NCBI RefSeq assembly: GCF_003031675.1
Contig: NZ_PYWX01000061.1
Coordinates: 124,001-188,000 of the forward strand
Length of the DNA stretch: 64,000 bases
Direction: 5' to 3'
From: Pseudomonas palleroniana
Lineage (GTDB): Bacteria > Pseudomonadota > Gammaproteobacteria > Pseudomonadales > Pseudomonadaceae
Under the pieces are notes generated by a model. That model made no database searches. It saw only the letters and a list, made by a program, of their open reading frames with translations, and was not told where the DNA came from. Shown one piece after another: positions 37,054-45,873 of this stretch (positions within the stretch are counted from its first letter, which is position 1; the number at the start of each line of letters is the position of its first letter). The position numbers were made by a program, and so were the translations under genes.

Positions 37054-37656
37054 ATGTTGAAAATCGTCCACCTGCTAACGGGCGTTGCAGCGTTGCTGCT
37101 GTCGTTTATCCCGAGCCTGCAGCCTGAAAGCCTGCCCTATCTGGAACAACACGATGCCCTGTACCTGGCCTTGTTCGGCCTTCTCAACCTGGCGCTCGCA
37201 CCGGTAATTCCTTACTGGAACAAAGGCACGCGTCATCAACTGCAAAACCTGGTCAGCGCGCTGCTGGTACTGACCGTTGTCGTTCAAACCCTCACCCTCC
37301 TGGCACCGATGCCTGAAGTGGGCGGCCATCCGGCCATCCTGCTCAGCCTGGTGATCGCTGTGGTCGCCATCGTTCTTCACCTGGCCATCAGCTTCTACCG
37401 CTCGTCCCCTGCGGCCGCGTCGCAAAACTACGACATGACCAACCGGGATACCGGTACCGTCAAGTGGTTCAACACGTCCAAAGGCTTCGGCTTTATTTCC
37501 CGCGATTCGGGCGACGATATTTTCGTCCACTTCCGGGCTATCCGTGGCGAAGGCCATCGCGTCCTGGTCGAAGGCCAGCGCGTGGAGTTCTCTGTCATGA
37601 ACCGTGACAAAGGCCTGCAAGCCGAAGATGTCATCGCTGCACTGCCGCGTCGCTGA
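37054..37656 (+). CDS. Membrane protein fused to a cold-shock domain
   Basis: A 200-residue protein with four predicted membrane helices (about 4-20, 34-52, 65-84 and 92-114) followed by a complete cold-shock domain (about 132-195). RNP1 KGFGFI is at 143-148 and RNP2 IFVHF at 156-160. The nucleic-acid-binding domain would face the cytoplasm if both termini are inside. It corresponds in position and layout to PA0961 beside the Dps-like gene. A terminator follows. Function unknown; tethering of RNA at the membrane is an inference. Confidence 0.85.
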   Translation: MLKIVHLLTGVAALLLSFIPSLQPESLPYLEQHDALYLALFGLLNLALAPVIPYWNKGTRHQLQNLVSALLVLTVVVQTLTLLAPMPEVGGHPAILLSLVIAVVAIVLHLAISFYRSSPAAASQNYDMTNRDTGTVKWFNTSKGFGFISRDSGDDIFVHFRAIRGEGHRVLVEGQRVEFSVMNRDKGLQAEDVIAALPRR

Positions 37657-37672
37657 CCCCAGCCGGCGCAGC

Positions 37673-37713
37673 AAAAAAAACCGCGACCCAGCCAAGCTGG
37701 ATCGCGGTTTTTT
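37673..37713 (+). terminator. Bidirectional terminator between convergent genes
   Basis: AACCGCGACCCAGC and GCTGGATCGCGGTT form a stem with one mismatch around a three-base loop. It has eight A on the left and seven T on the right, so it can serve both the cold-shock fusion gene and slyX. Confidence 0.88.
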
Positions 37714-37729
37714 TATTCGCGTCGATTGA

Positions 37730-37936
37730 TCAATAGTGCGGCGGCGGCGCTTCTTCTTCGGTCGTCTCGAACTGGCCACCCATTTCTTCCTGGCGCTTGA
37801 GCAGCGCGGTCATCTGCAGTTGCAGGCGCTCGACGGCCCGCTGCTGGGTAACCAGAATGTCATTGAGGGTTTCGATGGTGTCGTCCTGGAAGGCCAGGCG
37901 GCTTTCCAGGTCAGTGACGCGGTCTTGCAGGTCCAT
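37730..37936 (-). CDS. slyX: SlyX family protein
   Basis: A 68-residue coiled-coil protein with MDLQDRVTDLESRLAFQDDT at the start and the typical PPPHY end of SlyX. Function is not established; it is usually found as a small cytoplasmic dimer. It lies three bases after the HIT gene and is probably co-transcribed with it. Confidence 0.93.
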   Translation of the reverse strand: MDLQDRVTDLESRLAFQDDTIETLNDILVTQQRAVERLQLQMTALLKRQEEMGGQFETTEEEAPPPHY

Positions 37937-37939
37937 GGT

Positions 37940-38365
37940 TCAATCCTGGGTAAAAATGAAGCTGGCAGGCAATAGCTCGCGCAATCGACTACGGATAGCC
38001 GCCACTTGCTCTTCAGTGTAAGGCTGCGCCGGATGCTTGCCCCAGACCGGTGCAGGCCAGGCGGCGTCACCGTGTTTACGCACGATCACATGCACGTGCA
38101 ACTGGCTGACCACATTGCCCAATGCACCAATGTTCATCTTATCGGCCGCCAGCCCTTCATTGAGCAACTGCGCCAGGGCGGTGGTTTCCTGCCACAGGGT
38201 TTGCTGATCGGCAACATCCAGTTGAAACACTTCACTGATACCTTCAATACGCGGAACCAGGATGAACCAGGGGTAATGGGCATCGTTGGACAGCAGCAGG
38301 CGGCAAAGCGGGAAATCCCCTATGACCTTCGTGTCTTGTTGCAGGCGTTGATCCAAGGCGAACAC
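37940..38365 (-). CDS. HIT (histidine triad) family protein
   Basis: A 141-residue nucleotide-binding hydrolase-like protein with the triad motif QLHVHVIVRK and the preceding NIGALGNVV strand. HIT proteins hydrolyse nucleoside phosphoramidates or dinucleotides; the substrate here is not known. The third triad His is Val-spaced in the atypical form seen in the short Pseudomonas members. It is upstream of slyX. Confidence 0.9.
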   Translation of the reverse strand: MFALDQRLQQDTKVIGDFPLCRLLLSNDAHYPWFILVPRIEGISEVFQLDVADQQTLWQETTALAQLLNEGLAADKMNIGALGNVVSQLHVHVIVRKHGDAAWPAPVWGKHPAQPYTEEQVAAIRSRLRELLPASFIFTQD

Positions 38366-39108
38366 GTGAGTACTCCGTTGCGCGGGTCGATTTCAGGCGC
38401 CCAGCATACCTTCGATTGCAGGCGGCTTCACGGCGAATGCGCAGGGCCTTGAGTCAACCGACGAAAATTCATGCCCTGTTTCGATGCAGGCCAATAGTTG
38501 AGCTACGCTGATCCTGGTCGCCAGCAGTTGCACCAAAATGACCCACTTGTGCCTCAAAGAGATCCGCCGATTACCCACCAAGGAGTGTGAACCGGTAACG
38601 TTTTGCTCTGGCACAGGATTCATGGACCACCAAAGGGGTAAACGGCACGTGCGTCAAGCCCAAACCAAACGGCGTAAAAAGCCCGTGCTTATGCGGTTTT
38701 TACAGGGCCGTAATGTTTTTCACGAAAAAATGACATTCGGTTACCCCTTTGTGCACGCTTGTTGCATTCACACCCACATCGTCGGCAACGACACTCGCCT
38801 GGAAGCCGGTGTTTCGCGATAAAAAACAGCAGCGTTTCAATGCACGCCAAGGATGAGTTCAAACTTCGAAGGGTAGTTTGAAAGAGTATTGAAGTTGTCA
38901 GCCCAGTTACACTCGGGCTGTGAATTTGCGACATGGAGCTAGCGATTTACGACAGCCTCGTAAAGAAGCTGAAAGGATAGATGGGTAAGTATCGTCAATA
39001 ACGTCTGCGTGATATAACTTTGCGCCGACACAAAAAAGAAAGAGCCGCCCAGATAAAAATACAGGTGGGACGGCAGTACTCTTCCTAAAACCAAAGGAGC
39101 AAATCACG
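38366..39108. other. Long intergenic region upstream of the OprD-family porin
   Basis: No convincing gene is seen in these 743 bases. Short frames on both strands (for instance 38393-38623 minus and 38538-38822 plus) lack ribosome sites and protein-like composition. The right end becomes AT-rich and holds the likely porin promoter and leader. A CAGCCC/GGGCTG hairpin lies at 38899-38920. Confidence 0.55.
39010..39018 (+). promoter_or_regulatory. Candidate extended -10 element for the porin gene
   Basis: TGATATAAC fits an extended -10 (TG-N-TATAAC). A start near 39025 gives an 84-base leader that ends in an AAAGGAG ribosome site. No good -35 accompanies it. Confidence 0.4.
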
Positions 39109-40410
39109 ATGCGCGTGATGAAGTGGAGCATGATCGCCCTGGCTGTTTCAGCAGGCACCTCGCAGTTCGCAATGGCGTCCGCCCAGGACGATTCCAAGGG
39201 CTTTATCGAGGACAGTACAGCCAGCATTCTGACTCGTACTCTGTACTTCAGCCGTGACTTCCGTAACAACGCGCCAGGCACACAGAGCCGCCGTGAAGAA
39301 ACGGGTCTTGGCTTCCACGGACTGTTCAGCTCGGGCTACACCCAAGGCACCATCGGGGTCGGTTTCGATGCCATCGGCTTGCTGGGCCTCAAACTCGACA
39401 GCGGCAAGGGCCGCGCCGGTACCGGCCTGTTCCCTAACGGCTCCGACGGCCGTGCGCAGGACGACTATTCCAAGGGTGGCGCCGCCATCAAGTTCCGTAT
39501 TTCCGATACGGTCCTGAAAGTGGGCGACCAATACACCACCGCTCCGGTATTCGCATCCGACGACAGCCGCCTGCTGCCAGAGCTGCCGCAAGGTATCTCG
39601 ATCACCAGCAACGAGATCAAGGGCCTGAAACTGGAAGCCGGTCACTTCACCTCGATCGTTGCCCAGGACCACACCTACAAGGACAGTATCGCCAGCTCCG
39701 AGCCAGGCACCGGTACCGGCCTGCGCGATGCCAACTTCGTCGGCGGCGTGTACTCCTGGACGCCTGAGTTCACCACCAGCCTCTACTACTCGAAAGTAGA
39801 AGACTACTGGAAGAAGCTCTACGCCAACGTGAACTGGACTCACGCGCTCGACAAAGATCAGTCGGTAGCCGTTGACTTCAACATCTACAGCACCAAAAGC
39901 GACGGTGCCGGCCTGCAACGCGCAGAAAAAGACGGCACCACCAAGCTGGATAACCGTGCCTACAGCTTGCAAGGCGCGTATACCTACCAGGCTCACACAT
40001 TCACCTTGGCCTACCAGAAGGTCAGCGGTGACGGTGACTACGGCTATGGCGTAGACGGTGGCGGCACGATTTTCCTGGCCAACTCCGTCGCCCGCTCCGA
40101 CTTCAACGCTGAAGACGAGAAATCCTGGCAAGCTCGCTATGACCTGAACATGGCCACCTTCGGCGTGCCAGGCCTGAGCTTCATGACTCGTTACGTCAGC
40201 GGTAGCGGCGCCAACACCGGCACCACGTCGAACGGTAAAGAGTGGGAACGCGACATCGAAGCCAAATACGTGATCCAGAGCGGCCCGGCCAAAGACCTGA
40301 GCCTGCGCGTACGTCAAGCGACCTATCGTTCGTCTGACGGCGTGTACTACGGTTCGGCGTCCATCGACGAACTGCGTCTGATCGCGCAATACCCGCTGAA
40401 CATCTTGTAA
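39109..40410 (+). CDS. OprD-family outer-membrane porin
   Basis: A 433-residue porin of the Pseudomonas OprD (Occ) family: 18-stranded barrels that take up amino acids or carboxylates. The signal peptide ends near MAS/AQDD (about residue 25). Typical features are GFIEDSTASILTRTLYFSRDF at the mature N-terminus and a C-terminal aromatic-rich strand ending YPLNIL. The length suits the OccD group. The neighbouring genes match the oprD region of P. aeruginosa, but the substrate is not assigned. ATG 39118 is an alternative start. Confidence 0.9.
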   Translation: MRVMKWSMIALAVSAGTSQFAMASAQDDSKGFIEDSTASILTRTLYFSRDFRNNAPGTQSRREETGLGFHGLFSSGYTQGTIGVGFDAIGLLGLKLDSGKGRAGTGLFPNGSDGRAQDDYSKGGAAIKFRISDTVLKVGDQYTTAPVFASDDSRLLPELPQGISITSNEIKGLKLEAGHFTSIVAQDHTYKDSIASSEPGTGTGLRDANFVGGVYSWTPEFTTSLYYSKVEDYWKKLYANVNWTHALDKDQSVAVDFNIYSTKSDGAGLQRAEKDGTTKLDNRAYSLQGAYTYQAHTFTLAYQKVSGDGDYGYGVDGGGTIFLANSVARSDFNAEDEKSWQARYDLNMATFGVPGLSFMTRYVSGSGANTGTTSNGKEWERDIEAKYVIQSGPAKDLSLRVRQATYRSSDGVYYGSASIDELRLIAQYPLNIL

Positions 40411-40455
40411 TTAGCCGCTTGATTACAATGATGACCTAAGGCATCCGCCTTAACT

Positions 40456-40495
40456 AAAAAGCCGCTCCCCTGTTCACAAGGGAGCGGCTTTTTTA
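40456..40495 (+). terminator. Terminator of the porin gene
   Basis: AAAAAGCCGCTCCC and GGGAGCGGCTTTTTT form a strong stem with a ten-base loop. The A-run on the left lets it also serve the convergent mscS gene. Confidence 0.9.
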
Positions 40496-40597
40496 TTGCA
40501 GTTATATTTCACTGGAAAAATAGCAAGCTAACTAACCAGATAAAAAACCGCACACCTGACCTGACCGTTCAGCCAAGTTTTGCAGCATCACACTTAG

Positions 40598-41440
40598 TTA
40601 CTTCGTAGCACTTTCCTGCATTACACGAATAACCCGCTGCGGAAACGGAATATCAATACCTGCCGCTTTCAAACGATCACGCGCCAGTTCATTGAGCATG
40701 AACATCACATCCCAATAATCCGCCGTCTTGGTCCAGCAGCGCAGCGAAACGGTGATAGAACTGTCGCCCAAGGTCGACACCACGGCTACAGCCGCTGGGT
40801 CGGCCAATACGCGAGGGTCCTTGGCCAGTTCCAGCAGCACTTCACGGGCTTTCTGCAGATCAGCGTCATAGTCCACACCCACATCAAACACCACCTTGCG
40901 GGTTGGCTGACGGTTGGTGTTGGTGATGATGCCGTTGGACAGGCTGCCATTCGGGATGATCACCGTCTTGTTGTCGCCGGTGCGCAACACGGTGTGGAAG
41001 ATCTGGATACTGTCGACGGTACCCGAGGTGCCCTGGGCTTCGATCCAGTCACCAATGCGGAACGGGCGGAACAACAGAATCAGCACGCCACCGGCAAAGT
41101 TCGCCAGGCTGCCTTGCAATGCCAAGCCAATGGCCAGGGTCGCGGCACCAATCGCCGCCACGAACGAGGTGGTTGCCACGCCGATCATCGAGGCCACGTT
41201 GACCACCAGCATGACCTTGAGCGCGATGTTCGCAAGGCTGGTGATGAAATGCTGTAGCGCCAGGTCCGCATTGCGCAGCGCCAGCAAACGCCCGACCCGA
41301 TGGGTCAAGACGTTGATCAGCCACCAGCCGATGGCCAGGGTGACCACCGCCAGTAAAAACCGGCTGCCGTATTCCATGATCATCGGGACCCACGACTGCG
41401 AGGTCTTGATCAACTGATCCACTTCTGCGTTTAAATCCAT
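40598..41440 (-). CDS. Small-conductance mechanosensitive channel, MscS family
   Basis: A 280-residue channel with three membrane helices. The pore-lining third helix is seen in IGAATLAIGLALQGSLANFA, followed by the conserved GVLILLFRPFRIGDWI and the cytoplasmic vestibule domain. It opens under membrane tension to relieve osmotic downshock. The size matches E. coli MscS, with no extra N-terminal domain. Confidence 0.95.
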   Translation of the reverse strand: MDLNAEVDQLIKTSQSWVPMIMEYGSRFLLAVVTLAIGWWLINVLTHRVGRLLALRNADLALQHFITSLANIALKVMLVVNVASMIGVATTSFVAAIGAATLAIGLALQGSLANFAGGVLILLFRPFRIGDWIEAQGTSGTVDSIQIFHTVLRTGDNKTVIIPNGSLSNGIITNTNRQPTRKVVFDVGVDYDADLQKAREVLLELAKDPRVLADPAAVAVVSTLGDSSITVSLRCWTKTADYWDVMFMLNELARDRLKAAGIDIPFPQRVIRVMQESATK

Positions 41441-41575
41441 GTAGCTTCTCCTGTTGGGCGGTGTGCGGCTTTATCAACTGCCTGAAAACGCAAATGAGCC
41501 CCTTGGGGCTCAATGGCAGGCGCAGGTTCCGGGGCGTGGGACGTCAAAAACGCCGACGGGTTCCCCGCAAAGCCA

Positions 41576-42061
41576 TCAGTCGCGGAAGTTATTGAACTGC
41601 AGCGGCATGTCGAAGGACTTGGCGCGCAGCGCTGCGATCGCTTCTTGCAGGTCATCACGTTTCTTGCCCGTGACCCGCACCTGCTCACCCTGGATGGCAG
41701 CCTGCACTTTGAGCTTGGCATCCTTGATGTGGGCGACGATTTTCTTGGCCAGCTCTTTGTCGATGCCTTCCTTGAGGACGGCTTCCTGCTTCATCAGCTT
41801 GCCCGAAGCGTAGGCATCCTTGATTTCAAGGCATTGCGCGTCGATCTTGCGTTTAACCAGGGACAGCTTGAGGATCTCGATCATCGCTTCCAGCTGGAAA
41901 TCGGCTTCAGCGGTCAGGTTGACGGTCAGTTCCTTTTCCTTGAATTCGAAGCTGCCCTTGCCTTTCAAGTCATAGCGACGGTCCAGCTCCTTGACGGCGT
42001 TCTCGACGGCGTTGGTGACTTCGTGTTTGTCCAGTTCGGATACCACGTCGAACGAAGGCAT
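41576..42061 (-). CDS. yajQ: YajQ-family cyclic di-GMP-binding protein
   Basis: A 161-residue protein starting MPSFDVVSELDKHEVTNAVEN, typical of YajQ. Family members have two RNP-like folds and some bind cyclic di-GMP or nucleotides and partner with transcription factors. It lies divergent from panE and downstream of mscS, as in P. aeruginosa. Confidence 0.95.
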   Translation of the reverse strand: MPSFDVVSELDKHEVTNAVENAVKELDRRYDLKGKGSFEFKEKELTVNLTAEADFQLEAMIEILKLSLVKRKIDAQCLEIKDAYASGKLMKQEAVLKEGIDKELAKKIVAHIKDAKLKVQAAIQGEQVRVTGKKRDDLQEAIAALRAKSFDMPLQFNNFRD

Positions 42062-42184
42062 GTCATTTCTCCAATATAAGGGGCGGGCTCAGTAGAGATG
42101 GAGCGCGCCCGAGCTAAAATGCCGGGGCATTATAGCGGTTCTTTCGCCGCGTTCACTGCGAGCAGCCCTACGGAGTAAAAACTG

Positions 42185-43102
42185 ATGTCGACCACCTGGC
42201 ACATTCTCGGCGCCGGCAGCCTGGGCACCCTCTGGGCTGCGCGCCTGGCACGCGCTGGCCTGCCCGTACGGCTGATCCTGCGTGATGATGCACGCCTGGC
42301 CAGCTATCGGGCGGGCCCGGGGTTGACGCTGGTCGAACAAGGCATAGCGCACACCTATCCGGTAACCGGCGAAACGCCTGACAGCCCGGAACCGATTCAT
42401 CGCCTGCTGGTGGCGTGCAAAGCCTACGACGCGCAAAGCGCAGTAGCCCAGTTGCAACATCGATTGGTACCGGACGCCGAACTGGTCCTGCTGCAAAACG
42501 GCCTCGGCAGCCAGGACGCCGTCGCAGCCCAACTGCCCCAGGCCCGCTGCATCTTTGCCTCCAGTACCGAAGGCGCATTCCGCGACGGCGACTGGCGCGT
42601 GGTATTTGCCGGCCATGGCTACACGTGGCTGGGCGATGCCGCCCACCCCACGCCACCGCTGTGGCTGGATGACCTGCACGCCGCGGGCATCCCCCACGAA
42701 TGGAGCACCGCGATTCTCACGCGCCTCTGGCGCAAGCTGGCCCTCAACTGTGCGATCAACCCTTTGACCGTGCTGTACCAGTGCCGCAACGGCGGCCTGC
42801 AAAACCATCAATGTGAAGTGGCGACCCTGTGCGCCGAGCTGACCGAGTTACTCGAATGCAGCGGCCAGCCGGCCGCTGCCGAGCATTTGCACAGTGAAGT
42901 GGAACGGGTGATCCAGGCCACCGCCGCCAACTACTCGTCCATGTATCAGGATGTGGCCAACCGCAGCCGTACCGAAATCAGCTACCTGCTGGGCTACGCC
43001 TGCGAAGCCGCTGCCCGCCATCAATTGGCCCTGCCGCACCTGCAACAGGTACAGGCGCGCCTGGTCGAGCACTTGCGTGCACACGGATTGGCCAGCGACT
43101 GA
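42185..43102 (+). CDS. panE: 2-dehydropantoate 2-reductase
   Basis: A 305-residue NADPH-dependent ketopantoate reductase of pantothenate synthesis. The Rossmann loop GAGSLG is at residues 9-14, and the catalytic region WRKLALNCAINPLT is present with its conserved lysine and asparagine. It starts two bases after a CGGAG site. The kinase gene follows 46 bases downstream. Confidence 0.93.
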   Translation: MSTTWHILGAGSLGTLWAARLARAGLPVRLILRDDARLASYRAGPGLTLVEQGIAHTYPVTGETPDSPEPIHRLLVACKAYDAQSAVAQLQHRLVPDAELVLLQNGLGSQDAVAAQLPQARCIFASSTEGAFRDGDWRVVFAGHGYTWLGDAAHPTPPLWLDDLHAAGIPHEWSTAILTRLWRKLALNCAINPLTVLYQCRNGGLQNHQCEVATLCAELTELLECSGQPAAAEHLHSEVERVIQATAANYSSMYQDVANRSRTEISYLLGYACEAAARHQLALPHLQQVQARLVEHLRAHGLASD

Positions 43103-43148
43103 GGCACGCGCTACCCTGCCTACCTGTCTATCACCTGGGAAAACCCTG

Positions 43149-45182
43149 ATGCCATTGCGCCAGCGTCTTGAAAATCTACCGGTAGGGCAGAAACTGCTGG
43201 CCGCCTTGCTGGTGTTGTTGACCACCGTATTGTTGGTGGCCAACCTGACGTTCATCAGCGCGGCTTACTGGATCTCCCAGGAAAGCATGGCGCCCCAGGC
43301 GCTACAGGCTATCGGGCGGTTGGTGTCCAACCCGTCACTGGCCGCTGAAGCCCTCGAATCGTCCACCAAGGCCGAAGCCCTGCTCAATGAACTGACCAGC
43401 TATTCACCGCTGCGCGCCGCCGCACTGTATGACGGCGAAGGCACTCGCCTGGCGCAGATGCAGCACGCCAATCGCCTGCACCTGCCGGATAATTACCGGC
43501 ATATCGAGGCTTGGCGCCTCACTGAGTTTCGCAGCAACCAGGTCATCACCCTGCCCCGTCCCGGCCAGCCTCCCGGGCATCTGCTGCTGGTGGCCAGCAG
43601 CGAACTGCCGATGGCCTTTTATACCGGCACGCTGACGGCCAGCCTGGGCATCCTGATTTTCAGCGTGCTGCTGTGGCTGGTCATTGCCCGACAGATCAAG
43701 CGCCTGATCACTCGCCCCATCCACGAACTGGAAGAGCTGTCGCGTCAAGTGACTCGCGAAGAGAACTATTCCTTGCGCGCCGGGCGCGGCAACCATGACG
43801 AGATCGGCAGCCTGGCGGAAGCCTTCAACACCATGTTGTCGCGCATCGAAGCCCGCGAGCAGCAGCTCAAACGCGCCCGTGATGACTCCCAAGCCGCTTA
43901 CGACCAAGCCCAGGGCCTGGCCGAGGAAACCCGTCATACCAACCGCAAACTCGAGCTGGAAGTACAGGTTCGCAGCAAGATCGAGAAAAAACTCACCGGT
44001 TTCCAGAACTACCTGAACAGCATCATCGACTCGATGCCGTCGGCGCTGATCGCCTTGGACGAACAGCTCTACGTCACCCAGTGGAACCAGGAAGCCAGCG
44101 CCCTTTCCGGGACACGCCTGGATGAAGCGCTGAATCAACCGATCTTTCTCGCCTTCCAGCCGCTCAAACCCTACCTGAGGCAACTCAAGGCCGCGGTCGA
44201 GCAGCACAGCGTGGAACGCATCGAGCGCGTCACCTGGGTCAAGGATGACGAGCCCAAGCATTACGCCCTGACGTTTTACCCGTTGATGGGCGGTGCCGGG
44301 CGCGGCGTGGTAATCCGGATCGACGACATCACCCAGCGCCTGTCGCTTGAGGAAATGATGGTGCAGTCGGAAAAAATGCTCTCCGTCGGCGGGCTTGCCG
44401 CAGGCATGGCCCATGAGATCAACAACCCGCTGGGAGCCATCCTGCACAACGTCCAGAACATTCGCCGCCGCCTGTCTCCCGACCTGCCCAAGAACCTGGA
44501 ACACGCCGAACAGGCAGGCATCGAGCTGGACACCGTCAACCGCTACCTGCAAAGCCGCGAAGTGCCGCAGTTGCTCGACGGCATCCAACAAGCCGGCGCT
44601 CGGGCTGCGAAGATCGTCACCCACATGCTCAGTTTCAGCCGCCGTAGCAATCGGCAAATGGCGCCCTGCGATCTGCCGGCGCTGATCGACCAGGCAGTGG
44701 AAATCGCCGGTAACGACTTTGACCTGACCATCGGCTTCGACTTCAAAGGCCAGGCGATCATCCGCCAATTCGATCCACTGTTAGGCCCGGTACCGGGCAC
44801 CGCCAACGAGCTGGAACAGGTGTTGCTCAACTTGCTGAAAAACGCCGCCCAGGCCATTCACCTGCGTGAAGACGACAGCGAGCCGGGGCGCATTATCTTG
44901 CGCACCCGCCTCAACCCGCCGTGGGCCGAAATCCAGGTGGAAGACAATGGCATCGGCATGAGCGAAAGCGTGCGCAAGCGCACCTTCGAACCGTTCTTCA
45001 CCACCAAGGAAATCGGCCAGGGCACCGGGCTCGGGCTGTCGGTCTCGTACTTCATCATCACCAACAACCACAAGGGCCAGATGGAAGTACAGTCGACCCT
45101 CGGCCAAGGTACCTGCTTCACGCTGCGCCTGCCCTTGGCTGGCAGCCAATTACCTTACGAACTCACCCAACCGGAGCAATGA
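43149..45182 (+). CDS. HAMP-PAS sensor histidine kinase
   Basis: A 677-residue inner-membrane kinase: membrane helices at about 17-40 and 160-181 flanking a small periplasmic sensor, a HAMP domain (about 181-235), a coiled coil, a PAS domain (about 286-395), a HisKA domain with phospho-acceptor His422 in GMAHEINNPLG, and a HATPase domain (NLLKNAAQA, DNGIGM, GTGLGLS). ATG 43149 is chosen; the open frame extends upstream through panE in another frame. It resembles PA4398 of P. aeruginosa. No response regulator gene is in the vicinity, so its partner lies elsewhere. Confidence 0.9.
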   Translation: MPLRQRLENLPVGQKLLAALLVLLTTVLLVANLTFISAAYWISQESMAPQALQAIGRLVSNPSLAAEALESSTKAEALLNELTSYSPLRAAALYDGEGTRLAQMQHANRLHLPDNYRHIEAWRLTEFRSNQVITLPRPGQPPGHLLLVASSELPMAFYTGTLTASLGILIFSVLLWLVIARQIKRLITRPIHELEELSRQVTREENYSLRAGRGNHDEIGSLAEAFNTMLSRIEAREQQLKRARDDSQAAYDQAQGLAEETRHTNRKLELEVQVRSKIEKKLTGFQNYLNSIIDSMPSALIALDEQLYVTQWNQEASALSGTRLDEALNQPIFLAFQPLKPYLRQLKAAVEQHSVERIERVTWVKDDEPKHYALTFYPLMGGAGRGVVIRIDDITQRLSLEEMMVQSEKMLSVGGLAAGMAHEINNPLGAILHNVQNIRRRLSPDLPKNLEHAEQAGIELDTVNRYLQSREVPQLLDGIQQAGARAAKIVTHMLSFSRRSNRQMAPCDLPALIDQAVEIAGNDFDLTIGFDFKGQAIIRQFDPLLGPVPGTANELEQVLLNLLKNAAQAIHLREDDSEPGRIILRTRLNPPWAEIQVEDNGIGMSESVRKRTFEPFFTTKEIGQGTGLGLSVSYFIITNNHKGQMEVQSTLGQGTCFTLRLPLAGSQLPYELTQPEQ

Positions 45183-45184
45183 CC

Positions 45185-45763
45185 ATGGGCTTTCGCCTGT
45201 CGAAGATCTACACCCGTACCGGCGACCAAGGCGAGACCGGCCTCGGCGACGGCCGTCGCGTGCCCAAGGACCATCCGCGGGTGGAGGCTATTGGCGAGGT
45301 CGACACTTTGAACAGTCAATTGGGCCTGCTGCTGGCCAATCTTGAGGAACAGAGCGGCAAGCACCCTGAACTCAAGGATGTGATCGAGGTGCTGACGCCT
45401 TGTCAGCATCGGTTGTTCGACCTGGGCGGTGAACTGGCAATGCCGGTGTACAAAGCCTTGAATGCAGCGGAAGTGGATCGGCTGGAAGCGGCGATTGACC
45501 GCTGGAATGAAGAAGTCGGGCCGCTGGAGAACTTCATCCTGCCGGGTGGTTCGGCGCTGATCGCGCAAGCTCATGTATGCCGCAGCCTGGCGCGCAGTGC
45601 AGAACGGCGCTGTCAGCAGTTGAATGCGCTTGAGCCGCTGGAAGGCGTGGGGCTGGCCTATATCAATCGGTTATCGGATCTGCTGTTTGTGGCGGCGCGG
45701 GTGATTGCCAGGCGCCAAGGTGTTGCGGAGGTTTTGTGGCAGGCGGCGGCTAAACCACACTGA
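45185..45763 (+). CDS. Cob(I)alamin adenosyltransferase, PduO type
   Basis: A 192-residue ATP:corrinoid adenosyltransferase that makes adenosylcobalamin. The N-terminal ATP motif KIYTRTGDQGETGLGDG and the later RSAERR and NRLSDLLFVAAR are diagnostic. The ATG at 45185 has GGAG at good spacing; another ATG at 45179 overlaps the kinase stop (ATGA). It is probably co-translated with the kinase gene. Confidence 0.93.
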   Translation: MGFRLSKIYTRTGDQGETGLGDGRRVPKDHPRVEAIGEVDTLNSQLGLLLANLEEQSGKHPELKDVIEVLTPCQHRLFDLGGELAMPVYKALNAAEVDRLEAAIDRWNEEVGPLENFILPGGSALIAQAHVCRSLARSAERRCQQLNALEPLEGVGLAYINRLSDLLFVAARVIARRQGVAEVLWQAAAKPH

Positions 45764-45790
45764 GGGTTGTGTAGTGACTGATCGGGCCCT

Positions 45791-45855
45791 ATCGGGAGCA
45801 AGCCCCCTCCCACAGTTGAACAAGTTGCCCTTGTGGGAGGGAGCTTGCTCCCGAT
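45791..45855. repeat. REP pair in reversed arrangement
   Basis: ATCGGGAGCAAGCCCCCTCC is followed by GTGGGAGGGAGCTTGCTCCC, so the two REP units have the opposite relative order to the other REPINs, with only about 19 bases between them. It sits between the convergent adenosyltransferase and mutT genes. Confidence 0.88.
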
Positions 45856-45873
45856 GAGGCTATCAATGGCTGA

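Noticed and set aside
38393..38822. Small frames on both strands upstream of the porin
   Set aside because: No ribosome sites and composition unlike protein; probably chance frames in a long regulatory region.
42951..43148. 66-codon N-terminal extension of the histidine kinase
   Set aside because: It lies inside panE in another frame, and the first membrane helix follows ATG 43149 as expected.
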